From: an uncultured Campylobacter sp.
Lineage (GTDB): Bacteria > Campylobacterota > Campylobacteria > Campylobacterales > Campylobacteraceae
DNA length: 64,000 nt
Assembly: GCF_938039245.1 (NCBI RefSeq)
Contig: NZ_CALHVN010000002.1
Span: forward strand, 57,398 to 121,397
Reading direction: 5' to 3'
The translations under genes were made by a program, and so were the position numbers. Below, piece after piece: positions 1-8,587 of the stretch. The first letter of the stretch is position 1, and each line of letters opens with the position of its first letter. Below the pieces are notes generated by a model. It did not search any database and was not told the origin of the DNA. It worked only from the letters and a program-made list of their open reading frames with translations.

Positions 1-508
1 CTGCTATCTCGACGATTTTTTTAAAATTCGGGATTGCGATTTGCGGATTTGATAGCGTCTCGAAAAATATCGCGCGCGTTTTGTCGTCTATCAAATTTTC
101 AAGATCGTCCGCCGTGTCGCTATCAAACACTCGCGCCTCGATGCCAAAACGCTTAAGCGTATGTATGAAAAGAACCATCGTGCCGCCGTAAATTTTCTTT
201 GCTACGACGATGTTGTCGCCGACTGCGGCTAAATTTGCGATCGAGTAAAAGATCGCCGACTGGCCGCTAGCCGTCACGATAGAGGCCGAGCCCTCCTCGA
301 GCGCGGCTATACGGCTCTCTAGCACGTCCGTCGTCGGGTTGCCCAGTCTCGTGTAGATGTGGCCCGGGTCTTCTAGCGCGAACCTCGCCGCAGCCGCCTC
401 GGCGCTACCGAAATCATAAGCCGTAGTCTGGTAAATCGGCACCGCCATGGCACCAGGGCCAGCCTTAGTATCGTAGCCGTAGTGCGTGGCGATCGTCTCT
501 TTTTGCAT
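1..508 (-). CDS. metY: O-acetylhomoserine sulfhydrylase, 5' part only
   Basis: Cys/Met-metabolism PLP enzyme that makes homocysteine from O-acetylhomoserine and sulfide in methionine synthesis. Reading the minus strand from an ATG at 508-506 gives MQKETIATHYGYDTKAGPG, then PIYQTTAY, YTRLGNPT and LEEGSASIVTASGQSA, which are typical of the N-terminal half of this family. About 169 residues are present; the family is usually about 420, so the PLP lysine and C-terminus lie beyond base 1. A GGAGA ribosome site precedes the start. The gene is divergent from the next one. The metB/metZ relatives are possible, but the N-terminus fits MetY best. Confidence 0.85.
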   Translation of the reverse strand, partial: MQKETIATHYGYDTKAGPGAMAVPIYQTTAYDFGSAEAAAARFALEDPGHIYTRLGNPTTDVLESRIAALEEGSASIVTASGQSAIFYSIANLAAVGDNIVVAKKIYGGTMVLFIHTLKRFGIEARVFDSDTADDLENLIDDKTRAIFFETLSNPQIAIPNFKKIVEIA

Positions 509-562
509 GTGTCTCTCCTTGTAAAATTTGCGCGCATTATAACCGCTAAAAGTTTAAATTGG

Positions 563-568
563 TATAAT
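563..568 (+). promoter_or_regulatory. TATAAT -10 box for the 589 operon
   Basis: A perfect TATAAT lies 20 bases upstream of the ATG at 589 in the gap between two divergent genes. T-rich sequence precedes it, as is usual in Campylobacter sigma-70 promoters, where no clear -35 is needed. It would drive the genes from 589 onward. Confidence 0.6.
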
Positions 569-588
569 TGAGCTTTTGAAAGGAAGAA

Positions 589-921
589 ATGGCTGAACAA
601 AACGATAAATTTAAGCGCGTAAAATATCTGCGCGGTCTGGAAAAGTTTGTAAAATCCGCGATTAGCGGCTTAAAGCGCGAGGATTTCGACGACGCTCAGT
701 TTCGCGCTAGAGCGGCTAAAAATGCCGAAATTTTACGAAAAATAGAACCGGTATTTTTAGATAGCCCGTATGCTAAATCTTTAGAAAATTTCGCGAATTT
801 AGTGATAAATCAGATGCCGAGATGTCAGCTTATAGCCTTTGCCAACGCGCTAGAAAAGCTAAAAAACCAAAAAACCTACAAAAAAGAAAAACATAAAAAA
901 AACTATAAGGACGAAGAGTGA
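589..921 (+). CDS. Hypothetical protein, 110 aa
   Basis: I do not recognise this protein. It is small, charged and helical with no signal peptide or membrane segment, and ends in a very lysine-rich tail (KKEKHKKNYKDEE). The start ATG at 589 has the ribosome site GAAAGGAAG. Its stop overlaps the GTG start of the HAD phosphatase gene, so the two are probably co-translated. The basic tail could suit contact with RNA or DNA, but that is speculation. Confidence 0.75.
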   Translation: MAEQNDKFKRVKYLRGLEKFVKSAISGLKREDFDDAQFRARAAKNAEILRKIEPVFLDSPYAKSLENFANLVINQMPRCQLIAFANALEKLKNQKTYKKEKHKKNYKDEE

Positions 922-1541
922 AATGCGTGATATTTGACATGGACGGCACGCTCATAGATAGCGCAAAAGCTATCTGCGAGACAGTAAACGAGGTGCGGCG
1001 CGAGCTGGGGCTTCGTGGCGATCTAGCCGCGGAGTTTATCGTAAAGGCCATAAACGAGCCGGGGCGAAATTTGGGGCTTGATTTTTACGGTATAGATAAG
1101 CCCGATATGAAGCTGCGGGATAACTTTGAAGCTAAATTTAAGAAAAACTACCGCGAATACGCCGCGGCATACGAAGGCGTAGAGGAGCTGCTAGCCGGGC
1201 TAAAAGAGGCGGGGCATTTCGTCGCTCTAGCTAGCAATGCGCCGAGATATACTTTGGATGAAATTTTGCAAAGAAGCGGGATATTTAAATTTTTCGATCT
1301 CATCGTCGGAGCGGACGAAAACATACCTCAAAAACCCGATCCAGCGATGTTAAATTTGATATTAAAATCAGGCGAATTTGATAAAGCGATATTTGTCGGA
1401 GATAGTAAAAAAGATGAGCTTGCCGCACGTAATGCCGATATGAAATATTTAAACGTTTGTTGGGGTTTCGGTAGCCAAAGTCCAAGCTGCGACAATGTCT
1501 TTACGGTGGCGCAAGCAGCCCTATACATCGAGAAGTTATAA
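918..1541 (+). CDS. gph: HAD-superfamily hydrolase, phosphoglycolate phosphatase-like
   Basis: Predicted cytosolic phosphatase of the haloacid dehalogenase family. Motif I is FDMDGT with nucleophile Asp7 and general acid Asp9. The helical cap follows, then motif II (ALASNAP), a motif III lysine (QKPDP) and motif IV (FVGDSKKDELAARNA). The 207-residue length fits Gph/PGPase-type HADs. The GTG start at 918 overlaps the upstream stop (GTGA), which indicates translational coupling. The actual substrate cannot be read from sequence; phosphoglycolate or a nucleotide/sugar phosphate are the usual options, so the symbol is tentative. Confidence 0.8.
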   Translation: MKCVIFDMDGTLIDSAKAICETVNEVRRELGLRGDLAAEFIVKAINEPGRNLGLDFYGIDKPDMKLRDNFEAKFKKNYREYAAAYEGVEELLAGLKEAGHFVALASNAPRYTLDEILQRSGIFKFFDLIVGADENIPQKPDPAMLNLILKSGEFDKAIFVGDSKKDELAARNADMKYLNVCWGFGSQSPSCDNVFTVAQAALYIEKL

Positions 1542-1607
1542 AAATTTAGCGCATTATTTTACGAGAAATAATGCGTATTTTAAGTTTTAAGAAAGGTTTT
1601 AAAATTT

Positions 1608-1865
1608 ATGGATTATGATATATTTTCTCAAAGTCCTAGAGAAAAATTTTTTGATATTTTATTTAACGCGAACAAAAATTTAGTCGAAAACGAGCTTGAA
1701 AAGACCTTTGAAAAATTTATCGCGATGAGCGAATTTTGCGAAAAAAACGGCTTTGACGAAGCGGCGCAAAATTCGTTTATCTCTCAAAATCAGACGCTTA
1801 TAAACGAGCGGCTAAACGACATTTATATCGGGCTTAGTGGGGATATTTTAAGTCAAAATGAGTAA
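1608..1865 (+). CDS. Hypothetical protein, 85 aa
   Basis: Small acidic, helical protein (MDYDIFSQSPREKFFDIL...) without signal peptide or membrane segment and not assigned to a family. The ATG at 1608 follows an AGAAAGG ribosome site. Its end overlaps the next gene by 8 bases. The order small gene, exported gene, polyprenyl synthase, hemA, proS matches the arrangement I recall in C. jejuni, which supports its being real. Confidence 0.7.
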   Translation: MDYDIFSQSPREKFFDILFNANKNLVENELEKTFEKFIAMSEFCEKNGFDEAAQNSFISQNQTLINERLNDIYIGLSGDILSQNE

Positions 1866-2313
1866 AATGGCCGTTATATTTTCGTTGTTTTTATCGCTGG
1901 CTTTCGGCGCGGTAAATTTCGAGGAAGAGCATCTTTTTGAGCTTAAAAAAGACGAGTGGGCGCGGGTTTTCGTAACCAAAAAGGGCACAAACGAGCGCGA
2001 GAGTTTTGATTTTCGTTGGACGCTTTTTGATAATACGAACATTATCGTGCATTCGCGCTACCGAAACTATCCTCGCCAGCTTGTTATGTCGCTAAGACGC
2101 GGTCTTGAGACCTATAAACAGACTTTGATACCAGATCTCAAATACCCGCCTAGCGACCGCGTCGCGCTTTATCTGGTTTTTGAGGATTTTAAGCAAGGCG
2201 TGGCGAAATTTCGCGTGCTGATAAACGACGACGAACAGCGCGTAGACGTGGAGTTTTTGGACCCGCCAAGAAAGCAGAGCGGCGCTCAAAATAGCGCGCA
2301 AAACGCCAGATAA
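1858..2313 (+). CDS. Exported hypothetical protein, 151 aa
   Basis: The N-terminus (MSKMAVIFSLFLSLAFGAVNF) looks like a short Sec signal peptide with cleavage near residue 18, so the product is probably periplasmic. The remaining ~130 residues are hydrophilic, beta-rich in appearance and contain a repeated-arginine region (RYRNYPRQLVMSLRRG). No family assigned. It overlaps the preceding gene by 8 bases and stops 22 bases before the polyprenyl synthase gene, so it belongs to the same transcription unit. ATG at 1867 is an alternative start. Confidence 0.75.
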   Translation: MSKMAVIFSLFLSLAFGAVNFEEEHLFELKKDEWARVFVTKKGTNERESFDFRWTLFDNTNIIVHSRYRNYPRQLVMSLRRGLETYKQTLIPDLKYPPSDRVALYLVFEDFKQGVAKFRVLINDDEQRVDVEFLDPPRKQSGAQNSAQNAR

Positions 2314-2335
2314 AAGCAAATTTAAGTGAGCATAA

Positions 2336-3229
2336 ATGGAAAAAATCGATCTGATAATGAAAAATTTTATCGCAGAGCTTGGTTATGAGCCCGCAAATGC
2401 GATGTTTGCTCGGATAAATTCGGGCAAAAAGCTACGCTCTAAGCTGCTTTTAAAAATAGCGGGAGAAAGCGAGCAAAGTCTTAAAATTTGCGCGATTACC
2501 GAGCTTATTCACCTAGCTAGTTTGCTTCACGACGACGTGATAGATGACGCGGACACTAGGCGCGGAAGCCCGAGTATAAACGCGAGCTTTGGCGCTAAAA
2601 ACGCCGTGATGTTGGGCGATATCCTCTACTCGAAGGGCTTTTACGAGCTGTCGAAATTCCCGCACGAGATCGCTGGCGAGATATCGGGCGCGGTTAGCAA
2701 GCTAAGCGTAGGCGAGATGATGGACGTGGATCTCTCGGTTAAATTTAACGACGATAAGTCTGCATACGAAACGATGATCTACTATAAAACCGCCGTTTTG
2801 ATCGAGGCTGCGGCTGCGGTCGGAGCGATGCTAGCGGGGCTTGACGCATCGAATTTTAAAATTTACGGTAAAAATTTAGGCCTAGCATTTCAGATAATCG
2901 ACGATATCCTAGACGTTACGCAAGATGCCGCGACGCTTGGAAAGCCCAATTTTAGCGACTTTAAAGAGGGCAAAACGACGCTGCCTTACATTTATCTTTA
3001 CGAAAGCTTAAACGAATCGGACAAAGAGGAGCTAAAAAGCCTGTTTAAAAAAGATCTGAGCGAGGCCGAGCAAGGCTGGGTGAGGGCGAAGATGAACGAA
3101 ACTGGCGCGATAAAAAAAAGCATAGAAGCGGCTAAAAATTTAGGCGAGCAGGCGATAAAATCGGTAGAAAAATTTAACGTAGACGGCCTAGAAAGTATCG
3201 TAAAATCAATGATAGACAGGGAATTTTAA
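2336..3229 (+). CDS. Polyprenyl (octaprenyl-type) diphosphate synthase
   Basis: Trans-isoprenyl diphosphate synthase that condenses isopentenyl diphosphate onto an allylic primer, probably making the side chain of menaquinone. The first Asp-rich motif is DDVID (residues 66-70) followed by RRG; the second is DDILD (189-193), preceded by FQII. KTTLPYIY (213-220) is also typical. At 297 aa it has family length. The residues upstream of the first motif (LIHLASLLHDD) fit long-chain synthases better than farnesyl synthases, but chain length is not proven. Its stop abuts the hemA start (TAATG). Confidence 0.9.
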   Translation: MEKIDLIMKNFIAELGYEPANAMFARINSGKKLRSKLLLKIAGESEQSLKICAITELIHLASLLHDDVIDDADTRRGSPSINASFGAKNAVMLGDILYSKGFYELSKFPHEIAGEISGAVSKLSVGEMMDVDLSVKFNDDKSAYETMIYYKTAVLIEAAAAVGAMLAGLDASNFKIYGKNLGLAFQIIDDILDVTQDAATLGKPNFSDFKEGKTTLPYIYLYESLNESDKEELKSLFKKDLSEAEQGWVRAKMNETGAIKKSIEAAKNLGEQAIKSVEKFNVDGLESIVKSMIDREF

Positions 3230-4521
3230 TGCATTACGCAAGCGTGAGCTTTACGCATAAAAACACCGATATCTCCGTGCGCGAAAAGCTCTCTTTTTCT
3301 AACATTGAGCGCAAAAACGAAATTTTACGCCTCATTAGCTCCAGCCAAAACATCAACGAGTGCATGGTGCTAAGCACCTGCAACCGCGTCGAGATCATCG
3401 CTAGCGTAAAGACCGTCGAAGGCGCTAGCAAGCATATCATCGCTTGTATGTCGCTCATCTGCGGCATCCCTTTTGAGGAGTTGCAAAGCAGAGCCGACGT
3501 CTACGAGGATAATGGCGCCGTGCATCATCTCTTTGCCGTGGCTAGCTCGCTAGATAGCCTTGTTATCGGCGAAACGCAGATCGCGGGGCAGCTAAAAGAG
3601 GCGTATAAATTCGCACGCGCTAACGGCAAATGCGGCGCAAAGCTCGGACGGGCGATGGAGTTTGCCTTTAAGTGCGCGGCGGAGGTGCGAAACAAAACCG
3701 AAATCTCCAAAAATCCGATCTCCGTTTCAAGCGTCGCGGTGGCGAAGGCAAAGGAAATTTTCGGCACGCTAAACGGTATGGTCGCCGTGATAGTGGGTGC
3801 GGGCGAGATGGCGGAGCTAGCCGCAAAACACCTAATCGCAAGCGGCGCGCGAACGATAATCATCAGCCGAAATAAAGAGCGCGCTAAAAATTTAGCCCTG
3901 ACGCTGGGGGATAATAACGAGTACGACTCGCTTTCAAACGTAGCGCAGTACATAAATAAATATCAAATAATATTTTCCGCGACTGCCGCGCCGCATCCGG
4001 TTTTGATCGACGCGATGGTTGAGCCAAAGGAGTTTAAACGCTATTTTTTTGATATAGCCGTGCCGCGCGATATCGCAATCACGCAGAGCGAAAATATCAA
4101 AATTTACGCCGTGGACGACCTGCAAGAGATCGTAAATAAAAACCTCGCCCTACGCGAAGAGCAAGCCCAGATCGCATACGGCATCGTCGGGCGAAATACG
4201 GCGGCGTTTTTTAAAATGCTGCGCGAGCTAGCCGTCACGCCGCTAATCAAAGGCATCAGAGAGCAGGCCAAAGAGTGCGCCCAGAGGGAGCTAGCAAAAG
4301 CCCTAAAAAAGGGCTATCTAAAACATAGCGACAAAGAGGAGGCGTATCGCCTTATACATCAGGTTTTTAAGGCGTTTTTACACGCGCCGACGATAAATTT
4401 AAAAAACCTAGCTGGAGCCGCGGGAAGCGAAGCGCAGCTAAGGGCGATCGGGGAAATCTTTAACGTCGCGGAGCAAACGCCGCAAGAAGAAAATAACGAA
4501 TTTGAATGGGAGAACGAATGA
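3229..4521 (+). CDS. hemA: Glutamyl-tRNA reductase
   Basis: First committed enzyme of C5-pathway heme synthesis: reduces glutamyl-tRNA(Glu) to glutamate-1-semialdehyde with NADPH. STCNRVE contains the catalytic cysteine at residue 51. The substrate motif SLVIGETQIAGQLKEA spans about 110-125. The NADPH-binding VIVGAGEMAELA lies at about 188-198, and the C-terminal dimerisation helices follow. 430 aa is full length. Start overlaps the upstream stop by one base; the end overlaps proS by 4 bases. hemC lies two genes on, so two heme steps share this cluster. Confidence 0.97.
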   Translation: MHYASVSFTHKNTDISVREKLSFSNIERKNEILRLISSSQNINECMVLSTCNRVEIIASVKTVEGASKHIIACMSLICGIPFEELQSRADVYEDNGAVHHLFAVASSLDSLVIGETQIAGQLKEAYKFARANGKCGAKLGRAMEFAFKCAAEVRNKTEISKNPISVSSVAVAKAKEIFGTLNGMVAVIVGAGEMAELAAKHLIASGARTIIISRNKERAKNLALTLGDNNEYDSLSNVAQYINKYQIIFSATAAPHPVLIDAMVEPKEFKRYFFDIAVPRDIAITQSENIKIYAVDDLQEIVNKNLALREEQAQIAYGIVGRNTAAFFKMLRELAVTPLIKGIREQAKECAQRELAKALKKGYLKHSDKEEAYRLIHQVFKAFLHAPTINLKNLAGAAGSEAQLRAIGEIFNVAEQTPQEENNEFEWENE

Positions 4522-6230
4522 AATTTAGCAAACTTTACGCGCCGACGGCAAAAGAAGCGCCCAAAGACGCAACTCTGGCGAGTCATAAATTTTTGCTCCG
4601 AGCGGGCTACGCCGAGCAGGTGGGTAGCGGACTTTACAACTTTTTGCCGCTTGGCAAACGAGTGCTTGAAAATATAAAAAATATCGTCAAAGAGGAGCTT
4701 GACGAAGCGGGCGCGCAGGAGATCTCGATGAGCTTCGTCACGTCTGCGGATCTTTGGCGCGAGAGCGGACGCTTTGACGTCTATGGCAAGGAGCTTTTGC
4801 GCTTTAAGGACCGCAAAGAAAACGACTTTGTTTTAAGTCCGACAAACGAAGAGAGCGTGGTCGCGCTCGTGCGAGGCAAAGTAACGTCCTATAAGCAACT
4901 GCCGCTAAATTTATATCAGATAAATACTAAATTTAGAGACGAAGCAAGGCCGAGATTCGGGCTACTTAGAGGGCGCGAGTTTTTGATGAAGGACGGATAT
5001 AGCTTCCACGCAAACGCCGAGGATCTGGACCGCGAATTTGACCTGATGGAAAAAACTTATAGCAAAATTTTCACTCGCCTCGGGTTAAATTTCCGCGCGG
5101 TTAGAGCCGATAGCGGCGCAATAGGTGGCAGCGAAAGCAAAGAGTTTATGGTGCTAGCTAGTAGCGGCGAGGACGATATCATCGTCTGCGAAAACTGCGA
5201 CTACGCCGCAAACGTAGAGGCTGCAACCCGCGCAAAACGAACGACGCAAGCCGAAAGGCCCGAGGCCGATGCGGCTAAATTTTTTACGCCAAACGCCAAA
5301 ACCATCAAAGACGTGGCGGAGTTTTTTAGAGTCGATGAGTTTTACTGCATAAAAGCTGTGATAAAAAAGGCGATTTTTATCGACGCCAAAGGCGAAAAGA
5401 GCGAGAAAATCGTAGTATTTTTCGTGCGCGGCGAGGACGAACTACAAGAGGTCAAAGCTCAGAACGCGTGCGCGGCGGTTGAGCTAGCGGACGCAACCGA
5501 GGCCGAGATTACGGCGGCCGGGCTTGTGGGCGGATTTTGCGGGCCGATCGGGCTAAAGGGCGTGGAGTTTTATATCGATAATGAGCTTCAGGGTGAATCG
5601 CAGATGATCTGCGGCGCAAACGAGCGAGATTATCACTTCGTCGGCGTTAGCGTTAGCAGCTTTAACTCTGAGCGCTTCAAAGACTTAACCGCCGTAAAAG
5701 CGGGCGATAAATGCCCTTGCTGCGGCGGAAATTTAAGCGTTAGCAAAGGTATCGAGGTCGGACATATATTTAAGCTAGGCACCAAGTACTCAGAGCCGAT
5801 GGGTGCGACTTTTTTGGATGAAAACGGCAAGGCAAAACCGTTTATCATGGGATGTTACGGCATCGGCGTTAGCCGCCTGGTAGCCGTCGCCGTCGAGGCT
5901 AGCCACGACGAAAAAGGCATAATCTGGAACGAAACCCTGACTCCGTTTAAATTTGAAATCATCGTCTCAAATTTAAAGGACGAAGAGGGCGTTAAATTTG
6001 CGCAGGGGCTTTACGAGGACTTACGCGAGGCGGGCGTTTCGGTGCTGCTTGACGATAGAAACGAGCGCTTTGGCGTAAAGATGAGCGAATTTGAGCTGAT
6101 GGGATTTCCTTATGCCGTGATCGTGGGCAAGGGGCTAGCAGAGGGCACGGTAGAGCTTGTTACGCGCTGCGGTCTGGTTAAAGAAACCGTCAAATCGGGC
6201 GAAATTTTAGCGCGTCTAAAGAGCCTATGA
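4518..6230 (+). CDS. proS: Prolyl-tRNA synthetase, bacterial type
   Basis: Class II aminoacyl-tRNA synthetase charging tRNA(Pro). Motif 2 region (FRDEARPRFGLLRGREFLMKD) and the motif 3 region near GCYGIGVSRL are clear. A long middle insertion, about residues 225-400, is the cis-editing domain of bacterial ProS. I chose the ATG at 4518 over the in-frame ATG at 4506. It overlaps the hemA stop as ATGA, has GGGAG just upstream, and yields MKFSKLYAPT, a standard ProS N-terminus. The resulting 570 aa is normal length. Confidence 0.96.
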   Translation: MKFSKLYAPTAKEAPKDATLASHKFLLRAGYAEQVGSGLYNFLPLGKRVLENIKNIVKEELDEAGAQEISMSFVTSADLWRESGRFDVYGKELLRFKDRKENDFVLSPTNEESVVALVRGKVTSYKQLPLNLYQINTKFRDEARPRFGLLRGREFLMKDGYSFHANAEDLDREFDLMEKTYSKIFTRLGLNFRAVRADSGAIGGSESKEFMVLASSGEDDIIVCENCDYAANVEAATRAKRTTQAERPEADAAKFFTPNAKTIKDVAEFFRVDEFYCIKAVIKKAIFIDAKGEKSEKIVVFFVRGEDELQEVKAQNACAAVELADATEAEITAAGLVGGFCGPIGLKGVEFYIDNELQGESQMICGANERDYHFVGVSVSSFNSERFKDLTAVKAGDKCPCCGGNLSVSKGIEVGHIFKLGTKYSEPMGATFLDENGKAKPFIMGCYGIGVSRLVAVAVEASHDEKGIIWNETLTPFKFEIIVSNLKDEEGVKFAQGLYEDLREAGVSVLLDDRNERFGVKMSEFELMGFPYAVIVGKGLAEGTVELVTRCGLVKETVKSGEILARLKSL

Positions 6231-6664
6231 TAAAGCATTTTTTTACGCCCTACGTCGTTTTGGAGATCGTGGCGGCGTATTTTTTTATCCACGCGTACGG
6301 ATTTTTAAATTTGGTCCTAGAGGTCATCGCATCGGCTATTTTGGGGCTATTTTTTATGTTTCGCGTCGGATTTTTTCAGCTAACTAGCAACATCGCGTTT
6401 TTTAAGCCCGCAGACGTCTTTAGTAGCGTAGGTATGGCGATCGGGGGCTTTTTTATGTTTATCCCGGGGCTTATCACCGACGTTTTGGGCGCGGCAATCA
6501 TAGCGGTCGCGTTTTTTGCAAATTTAAAAAATGGCGGCGAGCGGGCGAGAGCGGGCGAATTTTACCGCGAAAAATTTGAAAGCAGACAGAGCAAACCGCG
6601 CGATGACGGCGAGATCATTGACGTCGAAGTCGTAGAAGAAAAGAGGCAAATATGGAAAAACTAA
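6227..6664 (+). CDS. fxsA: FxsA-family inner-membrane protein
   Basis: Small membrane protein with three to four hydrophobic segments in the first ~110 residues (PYVVLEIVAAYFFIH; VIASAILGLFFMF; GGFFMFIPGLITDVLGAA) and a charged cytoplasmic tail. The GGFFMFIPGLITD motif is characteristic of FxsA, whose overproduction relieves F-exclusion of phage T7 in E. coli. Its normal role is unknown. It overlaps proS by 4 bases and hemC by 13 bases, so it sits firmly in the operon. Confidence 0.85.
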   Translation: MIKHFFTPYVVLEIVAAYFFIHAYGFLNLVLEVIASAILGLFFMFRVGFFQLTSNIAFFKPADVFSSVGMAIGGFFMFIPGLITDVLGAAIIAVAFFANLKNGGERARAGEFYREKFESRQSKPRDDGEIIDVEVVEEKRQIWKN

Positions 6665-7587
6665 AAATCGCAACGAGAAAAAGCGTGCTGGCGATGTGGC
6701 AGAGCGAGCATATCAGGGATAAAATTCTATCACGCCATCCGAAAATCGCGGTCGAGCTAACAGGCATGAAAACCAAAGGCGACGTGATCCTTGACACCCC
6801 GCTGGCTAAAATCGGCGGCAAGGGACTGTTTACAAAAGAGCTAGAAGACAGCATGCTAAGCGGCGAAACGCATATCGCCGTGCATAGCCTAAAAGACGTG
6901 CCCGTCGTTTTCCCAGAGGGGCTGGTGCTGGCCGCGATCTGCTCGCGCGAGGACGTGAGAGATGCGATGCTGAGCGAAAAATACGCTAAATTTGAGGATC
7001 TGCCCCAGGGCGCGCGCGTGGGCACGACGAGTCTGCGCCGCAAAATGCAGCTTTTAGCGATGCGCCCCGATCTTGAGATAATCTCGCTGCGAGGCAACGT
7101 CCAAACTCGTTTGCGCAAGCTAAAAGAGGGCGAATTTGACGCCATTATCCTAGCGATGGCGGGCGTGAACCGATTAAATTTACGCTCCGAAGTCGCGCAT
7201 ATAGTGCCGTTTGAGCTAGATCAGATGATACCTGCGATGGGGCAGGGGGCGCTTGGTATCGAGGCCAGAGAGGACGCTGAAATTTTAAATTTGATAGAGT
7301 TTTTAAAAGACGAAAAAGCCGTGATAGAGACGACCGTGGAGCGCGATTTCGTCGCGATGCTAGAGGGCGGCTGCCAGGTGCCTATCGGCGTAAATGCAAA
7401 TTTAAACGGCGACAAGATCGAGATACGTGCAGTCGTGGGACTACCCGACGGTAGCGAGAGTATACGCGAAAATATCGTCGCGCAAAAAAGCCAGTGGAAG
7501 AGCGTGGGCGCTGAGCTTGGACGAATATTTATCGGCAGGGGCGCAAAAGAGCTGCTAAAACGCGCCGAGGAGATGGCGAATATATGA
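6652..7587 (+). CDS. hemC: Porphobilinogen deaminase (hydroxymethylbilane synthase)
   Basis: Polymerises four porphobilinogens into hydroxymethylbilane for heme synthesis. The dipyrromethane cofactor cysteine is Cys241 in GGCQVPIGV and the catalytic aspartate is Asp82 in SLKDVP. ATRKSVLAMWQS, GGKGLFTKELE and TTSLRRKMQLL are family motifs. 311 aa is full length. It overlaps the FxsA-like gene by 13 bases and shares ATGA with the following exported protein. Confidence 0.97.
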   Translation: MEKLKIATRKSVLAMWQSEHIRDKILSRHPKIAVELTGMKTKGDVILDTPLAKIGGKGLFTKELEDSMLSGETHIAVHSLKDVPVVFPEGLVLAAICSREDVRDAMLSEKYAKFEDLPQGARVGTTSLRRKMQLLAMRPDLEIISLRGNVQTRLRKLKEGEFDAIILAMAGVNRLNLRSEVAHIVPFELDQMIPAMGQGALGIEAREDAEILNLIEFLKDEKAVIETTVERDFVAMLEGGCQVPIGVNANLNGDKIEIRAVVGLPDGSESIRENIVAQKSQWKSVGAELGRIFIGRGAKELLKRAEEMANI

Positions 7588-8306
7588 AAAAAGCGCTTAT
7601 TTTGGCGCTCTTGGCATCCGCGCTTTTTGCACAGGTAGATTTAGAGCTTATTTATTCGCTCTTTACCGATAAAAATTTCGATAAAAACGCCTATTTTAAA
7701 GGCGAGATGCGAGATCGTCTAAAAAATAATTTTTACTCGCCCGACAAATTTGACGAAATCAAAGTCGCCAAACTCGGCCACAGCAGCGAATTTAGCGGGA
7801 TATTTCGCGTTTGGCTCGCTTCTAAAAACGGCGCATCCCTTGATCTATACATTTTTGCTAAAGAAGACGGCATTTATGCGCTTAGATCGCTCGCTCAAAC
7901 CGGCATCATAGAGGCGATGATAAGGGGCTATGGGGCTGCGAGCGAGGCGGAAAAGGCGCAACTTAGAGCAATGGGCGGGGATATAGAAAATTTAAGGCTG
8001 ATTTTGGCAAGCGATAATGCATTGCTAAAATTCGGACGCGAAAACGAGGCGAAATTTGAAGAGCTGTTTGCGCTATATCAAAAGGACGAAGCGGCGTCAA
8101 ACGAAGCCGTAAAGCGATTACACCTATCTCATGCGGCGTACGACGGCGGGGTTTTTGAGCTTATTATCGGCGGCGTAACGGATAACGTAGTGGGTTTTAT
8201 GCGCGTGGAAAACGAACCCGATCTGCCGCAGATGAGTCCGAGCGAGTTTATAATGCTAGAACGGCTCTCTCCAAACTCAAAATGGTATCTTTTTAAGACG
8301 ACTTAG
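7584..8306 (+). CDS. Exported hypothetical protein, 240 aa
   Basis: Starts MKKALILALLASALFAQVDLE, a clear Sec signal peptide with cleavage near residue 16, so it is likely periplasmic. The mature part is mixed alpha/beta with no motif I can name. It is coupled to hemC by an ATGA overlap and lies last in the hemA-proS-hemC run, just before UbiD. No function is assigned. Confidence 0.75.
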   Translation: MKKALILALLASALFAQVDLELIYSLFTDKNFDKNAYFKGEMRDRLKNNFYSPDKFDEIKVAKLGHSSEFSGIFRVWLASKNGASLDLYIFAKEDGIYALRSLAQTGIIEAMIRGYGAASEAEKAQLRAMGGDIENLRLILASDNALLKFGRENEAKFEELFALYQKDEAASNEAVKRLHLSHAAYDGGVFELIIGGVTDNVVGFMRVENEPDLPQMSPSEFIMLERLSPNSKWYLFKTT

Positions 8307-8587
8307 ACCGATGGAGGCAACCCTAGCCGATTTTCACTTTTTGCTTGCCTTAACGCTGCAAATTTAGCGCCATGCGCTTTTGGTTAGAGGTTGTAAGAGA
8401 TCAAATTTTTGCTAAGTCGGCGTTAAATTAGCGTATCCGCCAAAACCGATAATTTTTACGATTTTACTAATTTTTCGGCAGTTAAAGTCGTGTTTTTGGC
8501 TCAAAATGTTTACAAATTTAACTCAAACGCAGCCAAAATTTTAGCTTCAAAAACGGCTTGTTCGGATATAAATTATTAAGGAAAAAT

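Noticed and set aside
4506..4517. Upstream ATG for proS
   Set aside because: It would place the ribosome site inside the coding region; the ATG at 4518 has GGGAG in front and gives the usual ProS N-terminus.
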